This document shows positions 22,751-34,300 of a DNA stretch of 64,000 nucleotides, piece after piece. The translations under genes and the position numbers were made by a program. Within the stretch, counting starts at the first letter, position 1. Each line of letters starts with the position of its first letter. Source of the stretch: Pogona vitticeps (lineage: Eukaryota > Chordata > Lepidosauria > Squamata > Agamidae); the NCBI RefSeq assembly GCF_051106095.1, contig NC_135786.1:201491501-201555500 (forward strand), read 5' to 3'. The notes under the pieces were generated by a model. It did not search any database. It saw only the letters and a list, made by a program, of their open reading frames with translations, and had not been told where the DNA came from.

Positions 22751-22996
22751 CACTTCCCGCCTGTCCTCCCCTCTGTCCGTCATGTCTGTCTCACATTTTG
22801 AGCAGCAGCGGTTTTGGGGAACTGACGTAATCCCTAGGAAGGAGCGGATCCCATGGGCTACGGGAGTGGCAGTCCTAGCAAACGTTTAGCTCTAGAATAT
22901 TCTGGAGACCTCTGCACAGGCGCAGACTTAACCCATTAGTATGAATTCACAGATGACCACTTGAAGAATCAGAGTTACAGATGAGTAACCTCTCTT

Positions 22997-24270
22997 TTCT
23001 CATTGTGCCTTCTCTGGGAGGATGGTCCCACTGGGGCTGGTGTTTTGCTGGTGCATTCTGCCAACCTAACTGTCACGGAGATATCAGATCTGGCATTCTG
23101 TTGACAAATCTGTCAAACCTTATAGTCCATCAACCAATTATTCCAGGATAGGATTGTGTCTTAAAACCACATGCTTACCTTTGGCATCAGTTCTGCTGCA
23201 GTAATTCCAGGGCCAAATTGAAGAGGTTCAGGCTGTAAAATGTGTTTTTATTTTTCCCCTGCCACTGCTGCGTTATCATTTTGTCTTTACCCACTAGAAT
23301 TGCAACAAACTCCTAAGTTACTTTCAAAGCCAAGGCAGGCACATTGAATTTATATTTTCAAAAACCACAATAGTTAGAATATTTTATACATGAAAGCATT
23401 TGAAAGGCTGATCTCATCATCTTTTGCTCAGTCCCCTTTCTACCCCTCTTCCCACTGATCTTACAATAGTGGATTGAAACCAGGCTTTCTGCTTGTAACA
23501 CTTTAGAGATCTGATTTTCATCAGTGATACAGCACTGGAATGCCTGATATGGGCTCTTGAAGAATATTCACACAGGCAAAGTCATGCCATCCTTACCTGG
23601 AAGCTACCTGTCTGCCCATCCCCACCTAAGCAACAACAGTCTGTCGACCTTAAATTCCACTTAGGGATTTTTTAAAGGATTGCTTACATCCCTTAAGAAA
23701 GGATTATGATGCATTCAGAGTTGTAATAATTATGATCAAAGCATATTTTATAAATTGGAATTAATTACAATTTTAGTGCTGGCTCATGAACAATAAACCT
23801 GTTCTTGTAGGGAGCCACATTATACATTAGTGAAAGTTCAGAACTTAATTTCTCTCTGATACATATTTTTGCAGGGTAATAAATAATTTCATACAGACTT
23901 TGTGGCTCTGCGTGAGTATCTTTTTGGCACAAGTTTACTTAAAAATATAAAACAGACAGTAGCTGCATTTCACAAACCATCCTCCCCCTCCCCCTCCATT
24001 TTATAGTGTGTAAATTCACACAAGGAAAGGAAATTTGGCAAGAGAGCTAAGTAATTAAAGTGAGATCCTCTGAAAGTCATAAAGGAACTAATAAGTAGGG
24101 AAATTTGTTGGCACTTGGCATCTTTATGTTGAACGTTATCCTTGTCGGTTTTCAAACAAACCTTGCATGGAGTCATAATCAGAAGCCTTATTTGGGAGCT
24201 TCATTAGGAAACTTATTTCATCAGCTTCATCAGAGGTCTTCTTTTTCAATGTGTAATATAGGGAGGGCAA
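22997..24270. other. Unassigned spacer
   Basis: About 1.3 kb of non-repetitive sequence with no coding signal. Confidence 0.4.
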
Positions 24271-24274
24271 CTTG

Positions 24275-24281
24275 TGGCCAT

Positions 24282-24328
<47 letters not shown>

Positions 24329-24578
24329 TACATACATATATACCCCGCCTATCTGGACTACCAGACTACTCTAGGCGGCTTCCAATACAAAATCAGACAA
24401 TAAAACACGGGTAAGTACATGACAATTCAATAATAGCTACAATGAAATAAAGGATAGGGAAAAGTAAGAAAAAAAAATAAAAAATCAAGAGTTGGCTGGA
24501 GGGAAGGCCTGAATGAGCAACCATGTTTTCAATTGGGTTTTAAAGATGCCCAGATGTTGTTGAGTGAAGTTGTCATCA
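24275..24578 (-). mobile_element. LINE 3' end (L2/CR1 type) with (AAAT)n tail
   Basis: On the minus strand it encodes the usual C-terminus (a 'FKTQLKTWLLIQAFPSS'-type segment around 24490-24560), then the 3' end GCCGCCTAGAGTAGTCTGG and GGCGGGGTATA, ending in an (AAAT)n tail at 24281-24330. The copy is strongly 5'-truncated. Confidence 0.7.
24281..24330. repeat. (TTTA)n microsatellite
   Basis: About 12 units; it is the expanded tail of the LINE copy to its right. Confidence 0.95.
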
Positions 24579-24583
24579 TAACT

Positions 24584-24680
24584 GCCGCCTAGAGTGGTCT
24601 CATCATCATTAGCCACCTAGAGTGGTCGTCATCATTAGCTGCCTAGAGTGGTCTTCTAGACCAGATGGGTGGGGTATAAA
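24584..24680 (+). mobile_element. LINE 3' end with three-unit minisatellite, sense orientation
   Basis: The unit 'GC.GCCTAGAGTGGTC(n)TCATCATTA' of about 28 bp occurs three times in a row before the terminal CCAGATGGGTGGGGTATAAA. It is the same LINE 3' end as the neighbour on the left but in opposite orientation, so the two stand head to head. Confidence 0.65.
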
Positions 24681-24777
24681 CAAACAAACAAACAAACAAA
24701 CAAACAAAACAACAAACAAACAAACAAACAAACAAACAAACAAACAAGCAAACAAACAAACAAACAAACAAACAAAC
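24678..24777. repeat. (CAAA)n microsatellite
   Basis: About 25 units with two interruptions; it is the expanded tail of the preceding LINE 3' end. A long minus-strand open frame through it is an artefact. Confidence 0.97.
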
Positions 24778-24799
24778 TGGTAATGGTGTAATGCTGATT

Positions 24800-26225
24800 A
24801 CAGCTAGTGGGTAATGCAGTCCAGTATCATTTGGAAGAAGACAAGTTTCCCATCTGTAGTTAACATATGGGGCGTGAAATACAAAGGGCTGGCATGAATG
24901 GACCTCCACCACACATCAGCCTCTCCAGCCCTATGAAAACATTACACAGAGGATCCTGGAACCCCAGTGAGCTGGAGTGTAGAAGAGAGGTATGATCGTT
25001 GAAAATTGGGTGGAGCCACCTGGTATGACTGGAACCCTTCTGCCCATGAGGAAAGCTGGATTTCAGATTAGAGTGGAGATAAAGATATTAGAGAACTAGA
25101 TTACACCATATCTCATCAGCAAGAGATAATGGGAGCTGTAATCCAACAATATTTGAAAGGCTACACATTCCTGCTCTGTTTCAGAACAACTTATAGCTCA
25201 GTCCTATGCAAGTTCACTCAGAAACAGGAAATTAGTCCCAGATAAGCAGGCCTAGGACAAAAACAGTTTTAAAAAGTAAAAACCAAAATAGTGCAAATCA
25301 AGTATTTACTATTTTTTGCTTTCAAATATGAAAGCTTGCTTTTGTGACAATAAAAGACAGAATTTTTACAAAATTACCAAGAGACAGAACATATCATTTC
25401 TAAATGCAAAGTTCCAGAAGTTATAACGAGCTAAGCTGCATACTTTGATGCTAGAAACCAAGCAACTGAGACACAACTTAAAGAAGAATAGGCAGTTAAA
25501 CTTGTGAACTTGCTGAGTTCAGATTTTGGGAGAACAAATATATAAGTACATTTCTCTGGGGAACAAACCACTAATAACATCAGAACAAGATGGGCTATTA
25601 AAGCACAGCTTGGAACTCGGTTTACTTGTCTCAAAGCTGTTAATCACAATTTTGAGGTTCAAATAAAATGGGAAACTATTGTTACTGGAAGTCTTCATAT
25701 GAGGGGAAGAGCAAATGGACTGCATGGAAAGTCAAAAGGTTTATTCACATCTTGGCTTATTATGCTAATACATGATCATCTGAAGAAAACAGCTATCTGT
25801 AATCGCCCCGTCCCTTAGAAAATTTAGAAATCTATTAACAAAGTGTCATGCTAGACATTCTCACTGACCTGTTTCCTTCTCACAACAGGATTTCCTCAGA
25901 GAAACCTGCCTTGGCTATCACACTTGCAAATTAAGCCAGTTTTTATCTTCCAAAGACCGATCACAAAACAAAGCATGCTAAATGTAAGTGTGTAGATGAA
26001 GAAGATTGCCTGCTATGGTACTTGCTTGTCCATCAAGAGATGCTTGAGAGAGCTCCTCTTCTAAAAATATGATAAACACAGTGTCCAGAATCCTCTTGAT
26101 TAGTTACACCAACATAAGTGCAGAGGTGTAAATCACAGAGTTGACTTGCTGTTTTTTAACAGGTTGGCGGCTGTATCTCCCCAAATATACTAATTCATGC
26201 AACTCTGGCCCTAGTCACATGAGGT
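24800..26225. other. Mostly unassigned; one MITE scrap
   Basis: A degraded fold-back MITE piece (AATGGGAGCTGTAATCCAAC) lies at about 25095-25175. Otherwise no recognisable element or exon. Confidence 0.4.
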
Positions 26226-26485
26226 AAACATTCTCTAGTTATACCCAGTTAGTTTGTTGCTTTTTTTTTTCCTGGTCACACAACGCACAGTCAAGATCAA
26301 GACATTTTCCTGGCCAGCGGTATAACTGCGGAACATTTCCCCATTGCCAGGAGCGTTGTGTTATTTTGTACCTCTTTTGTATTGGTGCATTCCTTACCAT
26401 AATTACCCGTGTGCACGACCTGTCCCGCTTCTTTTCAGAATTGAAACCAGAAAGGTGGCTGCCACGACTACAGTACACATATTAT
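26226..26485. promoter_or_regulatory. Weak candidate conserved non-coding stretch
   Basis: Non-repetitive sequence of fairly even base composition, with a motif-free minus-strand open frame of 79 codons. It could be a conserved non-coding element or an unrecognised exon. Comparative data would decide; the sequence alone does not. Confidence 0.15.
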
Positions 26486-26499
26486 ATTTTTCATGCCTG

Positions 26500-27100
26500 A
26501 TACATTGGTAAAAGTATATCACTGGAGGAGCGCTGCCATTACATTACCGGCAAGTAGTTTTACACAAAAATACTACTGTATAGGTTATTTCTACCCTATT
26601 TTCTGAAAGAGCTATATTAAGAAATCCTTGTGTTACTGAAAACAAAATTTAATTCTGTCACTAAATTTGTTCTTGGATTTATTTGGTTAATTTGAGCTGA
26701 GTGTCTGAACTAAAGTGCCTCGAAATAAGGCTAGACATGTTACTGAAGTTTGATATCCATATTTAGAAATTAAGTGTAAATTAGACATGAGTCCAGGAGC
26801 TACAAAAATAAAAGCCCTGTCATTCATTCATTTCACAAACAGGTATGGTTTGGTTTATGGCGCTGTTAATTTATTATAATGATGTCATGTACCCTGCTGC
26901 CTTTCAGTCTGTGAACACTTCATTGCTGACAATTCTGTGGCTTGTGTTACATCACCGTGAAGGGGGGGGGTTATAATTAAACACTCTATACAGAAATACT
27001 TTGTCTCTGGAAAATACAGTTTTGACCCATTTAAAGGAAAATGCACAGCCTAGATTTTGAAACATTGATTTGACAGGAGAATTCCAAAGACAGATTTTGC
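26500..27100. other. Unassigned AT-rich spacer
   Basis: Nothing recognised apart from a GGGG tract near 26962. Confidence 0.4.
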
Positions 27101-27762
27101 GCATCACTGTTGTTACTGTTGTTTTTGTTGTTGTTTTGCTTTATTTTATTGATATCCCACTTTTCTTTCCAGTCAAGATGGTTCCAGCATTTAAGACCTT
27201 TTCCTTAACAGCCAGTCAGTTGCCCAGAGGATATAGAGATCTTTGTTTGCTGACAGAGGGTAACAGAGAGGGTGGCAGCTTAGCTTCCTTTGGAAGGGAA
27301 TGTCATAATTGGAGAGCAGTGACCAAGAAGGCCTTGCCTTGTGTCTTCATGAAATATTCCTGTGAAGGTGGTAGGAAAGAGGGAAGGGCCTCTCCTAGAT
27401 TTTTAAAAGCTGGAAAAGTTCATATGGGGACATTTAATCCTTCAGACATTAGATCTTGTCTTACTTCCAATGAGCTAAAGACACCATTCATGATACTTCT
27501 CTTCCAACATTGCAGATTAGGTCAGGTGGGGCAGGGGGAGAGTAGTCCATGTTCACTGAGGAAATTTCATGGCTTGGTGTACTGGTGCCATAAATATGGA
27601 TCTTCCATAACCCAGTTATTCCAATCACTGTATTATAGTATGTGTTGCGATATCACCCAGATTCCACAACATGGAACAAGAAGAACTTATGATGCCATAT
27701 CGTTCCATGTTCAATATGATAACAGTTCACAGAAAAAATCTAGTTATAAATCCCTTTCATGA
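27070..27762 (+). other. 230-codon open frame, probably repeat-derived
   Basis: This is the longest open frame I cannot assign to a transposase or RT. It begins with a hydrophobic segment (VVTVVFVVVLLYFIDIPLFF, residues about 14-33) encoded by a GTT-rich stretch and an antisense 'GATATCCCAC' LINE/SINE 3' end, both typical of repeats. The middle (about 27290-27440, AGCAGTGACCAAGAAGGCC, GGGCCTCTCCTAG, GGTTCATATGGGGA) resembles a widespread squamate repeat I recall but cannot name. No domain is recognised and no promoter or splice context is clear. I regard it as a chance frame through repeats. Confidence 0.35.
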
Positions 27763-28253
27763 TCAGCAGGTGGGTTTCAGGCAGACCAGTTAGTTTATAC
27801 CCTTGGCCTTTCTTAAAAATAAAAAATAAAAAATGATGTTTCAGCTGTGTAACTTGATGGAGAAGAGATTTTTTAGCCATGATGGCTCTATAATCCCACC
27901 CCCACAGCATCAGAAGACAGTGCATCTCTAAATACCAGATTGGGTGGAACACAGGCAGGAGAGCCATTGTCTGTTGGCTTCTCAGACACATCTTGCTGGT
28001 CAGGACAGGAAACATCTGCATGCAGATCTTTGATCTAATGTACTCTTGTGCTCTTAGGCTAGTTTGGGCTACCTTCTAAAATAAATGTTATCATTAGGGT
28101 TGGTGATCTAGTGTCAGACTAAGAATGAAACAATTACTTACTCCTCTTAAACGTTTGCATGTTGGAGAGAATTGAATAGGATTCTCATCCAGGAACACTT
28201 GCAGGGGTTAAGTAACCCCATAGGTGATACCAGCAGTAAGACTATTCTTCCAC

Positions 28254-28735
28254 TGTTATGTCAGGATTTGTTCCTTTAAGTGAACAAGGGGTTAAATTTA
28301 ATATTGTAGTGAGAATGCAAAGTCATGCCTGTAGCGTCAGGTCAATGGATGACTGATAGCATACAGATGGGACAAGCTTAGATAATGCTTGTCAATCACA
28401 TTCAGCTGCTGTGTCTGCAGCTATAGGCTGCTGTCACTATTTAAGCCAGTGAGTGAGAACAGCACTTCACCACTCAGTTGTGAGTCTGGTGGTCATTACT
28501 TCTGTGAATATTATGTCGCTCTGAGATATCTATGCCAATGTATATATTGCTATGTATATATGTCTGACCAAGTTCTAATATATTATGCTATAAGTATTAT
28601 TAGAACTCTCTCTGTGTATTTTTCTCATATATCCATGTCTTTACTCTGCTTATTAAGGGGAGGATTTGAAGCTATCAGATAGGAGACTCTGTGTAACTTG
28701 TTATCTTGGGCTCCAGGGTTTGTTTTTCCCTAACA
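28254..28735 (+). mobile_element. Possible solo LTR
   Basis: The segment begins TGTTATGTCAGG and ends CCCTAACA, giving TGTTA/TAACA inverted termini. A TATA-like CTATTTAAG lies mid-way at about 28438, followed by a GC-richer stretch, as in LTR promoters. No clear target duplication and no internal retroelement sequence flank it, so this is a tentative call; a chance match of the ends is quite possible. Confidence 0.3.
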
Positions 28736-28739
28736 GAGT

Positions 28740-29138
28740 GCTCTTGGAAGCTTCATTATCTGAATCTGACTCCAAGCTTCAGGAAAGGCAAACACCATAT
28801 CAAGCCTTTGGAGTTGGCCCCGTGCCAACATGTTATTGATCAGTGCTGCATCTACTGCATCAGTGTTATCTACTTGTGCTGCATCAACCTTGACCTGCCT
28901 GGTGCCTTCCAGATGTCTTTGATTGCAACCCCCTATCATTTGCAGCCAGTTTAAAATAGCTTGTATTTCATGGACCATAGCTAGATATCATGCCTGCTCA
29001 GATTCTAAGCAGTGATATACTGCTGTGAATCAAGAAGCTTAACTGCTTCATGGACATAGCTGACTTACATACTACTCTTCACTTGCAGCTCACAGTTGTG
29101 TGAGCTGGAGATTGCATCATTCATAACCATGGGGTTTT
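28740..29138. other. Unassigned spacer
   Basis: A short MITE-like scrap (GGTGCCTTCCAGATGTCTTTG) lies near 28900. Nothing else recognised. Confidence 0.4.
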
Positions 29139-29139
29139 T

Positions 29140-29146
29140 GCTTGGG

Positions 29147-29192
<46 letters not shown>

Positions 29193-29325
29193 TTAGAACT
29201 ACAGAGCTGGAAGGGTCCCTACGGATCATTGAGTCCAGCCCCTGTCAAGGAGGCACAGTGGGGAACCAAACTACCAACCTCTGGCTCTGCATCCAAGACC
29301 TAAGCAGGGTCATGAATACCCTTGA
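29140..29325 (-). mobile_element. tRNA-derived SINE with trinucleotide tail
   Basis: The (CAT)n array at 29147-29192 is the tail; the body reads AGAACTACAGAGCTGGAAGG and GATCATTGAGTCCAGCCCC, and the far end carries antisense tRNA-like sequence (GGGGAACCAAACTACCAACC, CTGGCTCTGCATCCAAGACC). The histidine-run open frame on the plus strand is an artefact. A scrap of the same SINE is near 16380. Confidence 0.65.
29147..29192. repeat. (CAT)n microsatellite
   Basis: About 15 units without interruption. Confidence 0.97.
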
Positions 29326-29329
29326 AAAA

Positions 29330-32300
29330 ATGACGGGATGGAAGAAGTGCACATATTTTTGTTAAGAGCAGAGGAAAGACAAACAGGAATGTGGCCATAG
29401 GGCCTATTAGTCCTTAAATGATCATCATAGGAAAGAAATTCAGATGTTGCAAATAATCCATGTGAAAGTACACTTCTTTGCCACAAATATGACACATCTG
29501 ATTTAACTTACTAGATCATGTGGAAAAACCTGGTCTGTCTTAACTGCACTCATGAGATGGACAAGATAGTTTTGATAAGTTTTGACTTGACACTTACCAG
29601 TTTCACAAATTCTGCCATCCTCAATATAAGTTACTTGATATAAGTCACTTGTGATCTAACATATGCAACCACCTTCCTCAAGATCTGAATATGAAGCTAA
29701 ACAGAAATGCTGACCTTGGCAATAAACCCAGATGTCTGTTAAACATCTACAGACTCTCCGACAGTTCATTTTTAGTGGAGCAAATTATGGGAAAAGTTTT
29801 GAACTGCAAGGGGGCAGAGAGATTTGCTCTTTGTGTTTACCTCTGCTGTAATAGTAGTTGAGCTGCATATTCCCAAAACCTAGCAGTCTGTTGGTCTAAG
29901 TTGTAAGTGGTTGCCACGGTTTCCTATGTGTAGAAGTACTTTGAAGTGGTCACCATTCTGAAAATTCTCTTTCCAGAGGTTGGAGGGTTCTTCTTTCTTT
30001 TTTGAGATTAATTACAATATTAAAGAAGGGTAGGACATAAACGTGCAATATGTATTGAACATGCTCTCTTGGGAAACACACACAGTCCCCAAAGAAATGG
30101 TCAATTTCATGCCACTTGCTTGTAGCAGATTATAATCACTGGGAAAGAGATAGCACCACCTGGTGCTAGACAGCTGCCCACATATTTATAGAAATAGCAG
30201 ATGAGAAGGCATTTCCTCTTCTAAATCTTTGTGTGGCTGCTGTTTCCTTTTTCCAGAAACAAGAAGTGGAGATCGATGAGTTAAATGTTTGAAGCCACCT
30301 GTGTATAAGAAAGGGAAATGCAACAAGTAAGAGAATCTGAATCAACAAGAGATGGATGCCTGAGTGGGAATGGCATTATGAGAGCCTGATTAAGAACCTG
30401 GGAATATTCAGGCATGGGGTATCACCAAGAAGTGCTTGCAAAACATACTGTAAGTCTTTGAACACCTCACCTCAGAACTCCTGCTAGGCTCCCTGTGAAT
30501 CAGAAAACTACAACTGATACCAAATACAGAGTAAGTTTACATTGCATTGTCAGGAATGGTATTGCATCTCACATGCAGTTTTTCATGCAAAAGACTTCCA
30601 CATAGGGAAAATGATCCACAAGTTGCACAACTTCTGAATAGTTTGCAAAATATAAATACACCTTCTCTATCTGATGGAATGCTTATTATTTTGTGCTTAG
30701 CTTATGAATATCAGACTGACAACAAACTGTCTAATGAAAAGTGATCCAGAGAGAAGAGAAACGGAGTACAGACAGTTTAGGGTACATGTAGATGGCACTG
30801 CTGCAGCAGGGAGAAGTGAAGATGGCTCCGGGTTGAAGCAATGTGTTATTTGGCATATTGTATAACTCTTCAGATTCTCTGTGTAAAGACTGTGATGTTG
30901 CACAGAGATTACAGAGCTCTGCATGACCAAAGACAAAAACATGGAGTCTTTTCCTCTCAAATAACACAACAACAAAAGTAATAGAAGTACAGCCTGAAAC
31001 TGGATGCTACAAACTTTGCACTCCTGAGTTTCACTCAACAACACTGTGCCAAACCAGAAGCTACTTGAAAGAAAAATGAAGTATGCAAATGTCTCTTTGA
31101 AGCAAAATTGGTCAGGAAAAAAGCCCCAGATAATCTTTATTGCCCAAAGTAGGAGATCCACAACACAAAGAAAACAGCTCCAGCTGTTTATGAAACCCTG
31201 AAACAAAATACAAATTGAGGTGCAAATAGGTGAGATCATTACATGGATTCTAGTGTCGCTCCTGCACAAACAAACTAAAATTCTGCTACCTAAACCAAGG
31301 TGGTAAGGGCCTTATTATCCACCAGGGAACAGCAGCTCCTGCCCTCTCCAGCTGTCCCTTTCTTTCTTCACCCACTGGGCTGAACCAAATAGTTCATAGC
31401 AGTTACATGGATATAAAGGTGGACTAAATTCTCAGGCATGAAGGTCTGCTGGAATCATACCTCTGAAATGTGAATGTGATTTCAGCTCAGAGACCATGTT
31501 ATCTGTAATTAATAGTTTGACCCTCTTTCTTGTCTGAATTAAACTTCAGTTTGTTCGTTTCTAAAACACCTGGCATACACTGGCAGCACCAACAACTACC
31601 AGCAGATGCTTTCATGTCCTCCTGAAAAAGATGCAAATGAGAGACAGGGCTGTGCATTGGTGACACCCCAGCCCAAAACGGGTAGATGACCGCCCACATC
31701 AGCTTCATATAGATGTTGAAAGACATGGAAGATACTCACAGCACTCCATATGACAGGGAATTAGATTTGATAACTTTCATGATCCTTACAACTCTGTTTA
31801 TTAACTCTGATAAAAGATTGCAAAAATGTGCAACCCAATCCAAAAATTAACTGTGTCAGCAAATAATGTGCAAGGATGAGCATTCCAAATGTAGCGTTTG
31901 GTGGATCACATCAGCACTGTAGAGATACTACGCTGATGTTGCCAAAAAGCTTATGTAAATGTTGTGATCACGATGCCAGATGAGGATTTTCTAGTATGGG
32001 ACCACACAGCTTTACTGTAAGTCAGAAATCATATTACTTTTAAACTTTAGAGTTCTTATTAATAGAATGTAAAACCAAAAGATTCTGACAAGTTGCCAGC
32101 ATTACTAACTATCATTATATAGCATTATATTTTGCCTACCAAAGCAAACCTTTCTTCCATTAAATCTGTGGAAGATTAAATAGAGAACTACTTAATTCCA
32201 TTTTCCAGAAATGATTTTCTACCCGTTATATGCTGGAACCATCTTCTATCAGAGTCAAAATGGAAACCCTCTGAACATTTTAGGAAGAGCTCGCTTGCAC

Positions 32301-32790
32301 TTGAGGCAATGTTCCTGTTTTTCTCTTGTGGTTTTGAGGTACCTGTGCCAGGTTCTACCTGTTCAACATGACCTTTATGTCTGGGAAAGGGTCTAAACAG
32401 TCAGGAGTGAGATGAAGGGGGCACTGCATTACCCTTTCAGTTGAGGTGAATTATTAAAAACTTTATGTGGTTATAAGACAATGAGATGGTAAAACTGGAA
32501 TGTATACAAATTGAAAGAGAGGAGGTAAACTCCAGCTGTAGACTTGCCAACTTCTATTAATGGATTTTTAAACAATGCACCCTGATAATTGTCCCGGCAA
32601 AAGAGATTTTCTGTTGTGAAGATTAATCCTCACACTTTTGAAGAGGCTGAGATTTAGGAGTTTGTGAGCTCGGTTTGGGGAACAGCTAATACGTTTGGCT
32701 AAATTTCACTATGATTAATTCAGTGCAATTTTTTTTAAAAAATCTGTTAAATGCTCCATGTTCAATTGGATGTTCTTGTCATGTGTCAGT
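29330..32790. other. Long stretch, no element recognised
   Basis: About 3.5 kb of AT-rich DNA. The longest frame is a 190-codon minus-strand frame at 31269-30697 that is rich in Leu, Ser, Phe and Cys with no domain, lacking homology I can recognise. I see no exon-like signal around it. Confidence 0.4.
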
Positions 32791-32796
32791 CGTATC

Positions 32797-32839
32797 CTCT
32801 TGACAGAGTTCTCTTGACAGAGTTTCTCTTGACAGAGTT
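32797..32839. repeat. Three-unit 14-bp tandem repeat
   Basis: CTCTTGACAGAGTT occurs three times (32797, 32811, 32826). Each unit is itself partly self-complementary (CTCT...AGAG). Confidence 0.95.
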
Positions 32840-32966
32840 CTTTATTGTGGGAAGTGTATCAGAAAACTGTCAACTGGGACAAGAGTGGGAAAACTTTAAG
32901 GACTGATGAGAGGATGTATCTGATTTTGATTTAGTTAATATACATAATAAAAAGGAGCTGGTCCAT

Positions 32967-33067
32967 GTTAAGATCCAGTTCTGTTTGAATACTCGGTCCA
33001 TCAATTTGAATATACTTAGCTTGAATATAGTTAAGATCCAGTTCCATTTGAGTACTTGGTCCATCAA
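32967..33067. repeat. Two-copy 38-bp direct repeat
   Basis: GTTAAGATCCAGTT...GGTCCATCAA occurs at 32967-33004 and 33030-33067 with four to five differences, spacing 63 bp. Confidence 0.9.
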
Positions 33068-33069
33068 AG

Positions 33070-34190
33070 TCTCTTTTGCTCCAGTGGGATCTACAAACTT
33101 GCCATATCATTAGGAATATGGTTTTGGAATTTAACCGAGTCTTTTGTCTCCACTTGGGAGATCTGGTTACAATAAAATCATTGACTTTCACAACATTATT
33201 ATCTGTCTTAGCCAAATGTTTTGTTAGGAGAAAAGCCAAGTGCCATTAATTTATATTTCCTGTATCTGTAATGGCTGAGCAACTACCTTGTAGTTTTCCT
33301 TTCTGGTTTGTTCTTCGGTATCATATATCATGAACAGAAAAGTGTAGTGTCAACTAAATAGATCTGTGTTAGAAACATCATATGGAGACTGACATCCACT
33401 TCCTGAACAAAAACTCCAGCTGTAACTACGAGGCAAAAGAGCATAAAGAAACCAACATAGTCTTGTAGTCCCAACTGGTGCCGTCCAGATGTGTTTGGCT
33501 ACAGCTCCTCTCATTACCAGTCTGCATCTCCCTTTACAGAGTATATTAAATATTTTCTATAGAATAATGTGGGACTTGGCTATGCCACCAAACTGTGGCT
33601 CATAGAAGGAATCTCACAGGAAAAAAATGTTGGCACAGTGAACAAGAAACATGACTGAATGAGACAGGTACTGTAGTTCATTATTGTAGTCAGAGGGAGA
33701 AACCAGGCAGATCATATGATACACTCTGTCATATTGTATTAGCTGGGTCATTTTACATTAGTTTCAGTGATCCAGATAATTCCCAAGTTGTCTATTTTCT
33801 TTTCGTGTCCTTTCCCATGCTTCCTCAAGTTTTTTTTAAAAAAATACCACACACATACAAAAAGGGGAAGGGAATAACCATATCTTTTCAGATATTCTGC
33901 TCTGAATGTTCCTGTGTATATATGCAAATCACTTTGCTTTGATGATGCAGTAGGTGTGTCATCCCAGGTTTACCATGATAACCACTGTGACAGCATTAAG
34001 GAGGGCTTCCATGCATTTCCAGTGCACCCTTCCTCAAATTCTTTCTCAAATTCTTTCTCAATTGAACTTCTTGCTATCACAGAGGTAGCATTTTTTCCCA
34101 CCTATCCTCTCCCTTGTTCTCTTCAGTGTCTCTCAAACCTGCCTCATTTATCAACAAAAAGAAAGAGAGCCATGTAGTCCTTTACACACA
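33070..34190. other. Mostly unassigned; one MITE scrap
   Basis: A degraded fold-back MITE piece (TTGTAGTCCCAACTGG, CCAGATGTGTTTGGCTACAG) is at about 33455-33530. CAAATTCTTTCT is tandemly repeated near 34034. No gene. Confidence 0.4.
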
Positions 34191-34196
34191 ATACAA

Positions 34197-34300
34197 ATGT
34201 AGAAGAGGTAATAGCTTTTTATTGAGACCACGAAAAATCAAACATTCAGCCTGAACTTTCATGAATACATTCACTCCCTTCACGTGGTTGGAATTTTCTA
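34197..34300 (-). repeat. Penelope-like family C remnant with decayed hammerhead-like core
   Basis: The minus strand reads AGTGAATGTATTCATGAAAG followed by a terminal AATAAAAAGCTATTACC. It corresponds to the reptile repeat 'CTGATGA-stem-CACGAAAGC...AATAAATTTGTTAGTC'. The stem II part (TGAATGTATTCA) is still palindromic. Confidence 0.35.

Larger units (their letters stand above)
16871..22995 (+). mobile_element. DIRS1-like tyrosine-recombinase retroelement, fossil copy
   Basis: The element is about 6.1 kb. The left inverted terminal repeat (16871-16989) and right one (22848-22995) share, in opposite orientation, ACTAATGGGTTAAGTCTGC, CAGAGGTCTCC and ATATTCTAGAGCTAAA. An internal complementary region at 22663-22750 is complementary to both outer ends, the hallmark of DIRS elements. 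Between them lie, in the DIRS order, a gag-like region, reverse transcriptase, RNase H and tyrosine recombinase, all in plus orientation. No target duplication is expected for this class and none is seen. The coding part is broken in several places (at least about half a dozen), while the ends look whole, so the copy is moderately old. Confidence 0.93.

Noticed and set aside
24643-24912. Minus-strand frame of 89 codons with a Val-Cys-Leu-Phe run
   Set aside because: It is the translation of the (CAAA)n tail of a LINE.
29096-29365. Frame encoding a run of 15 histidines
   Set aside because: The run is the (CAT)n tail of a SINE, not a metal-binding protein.
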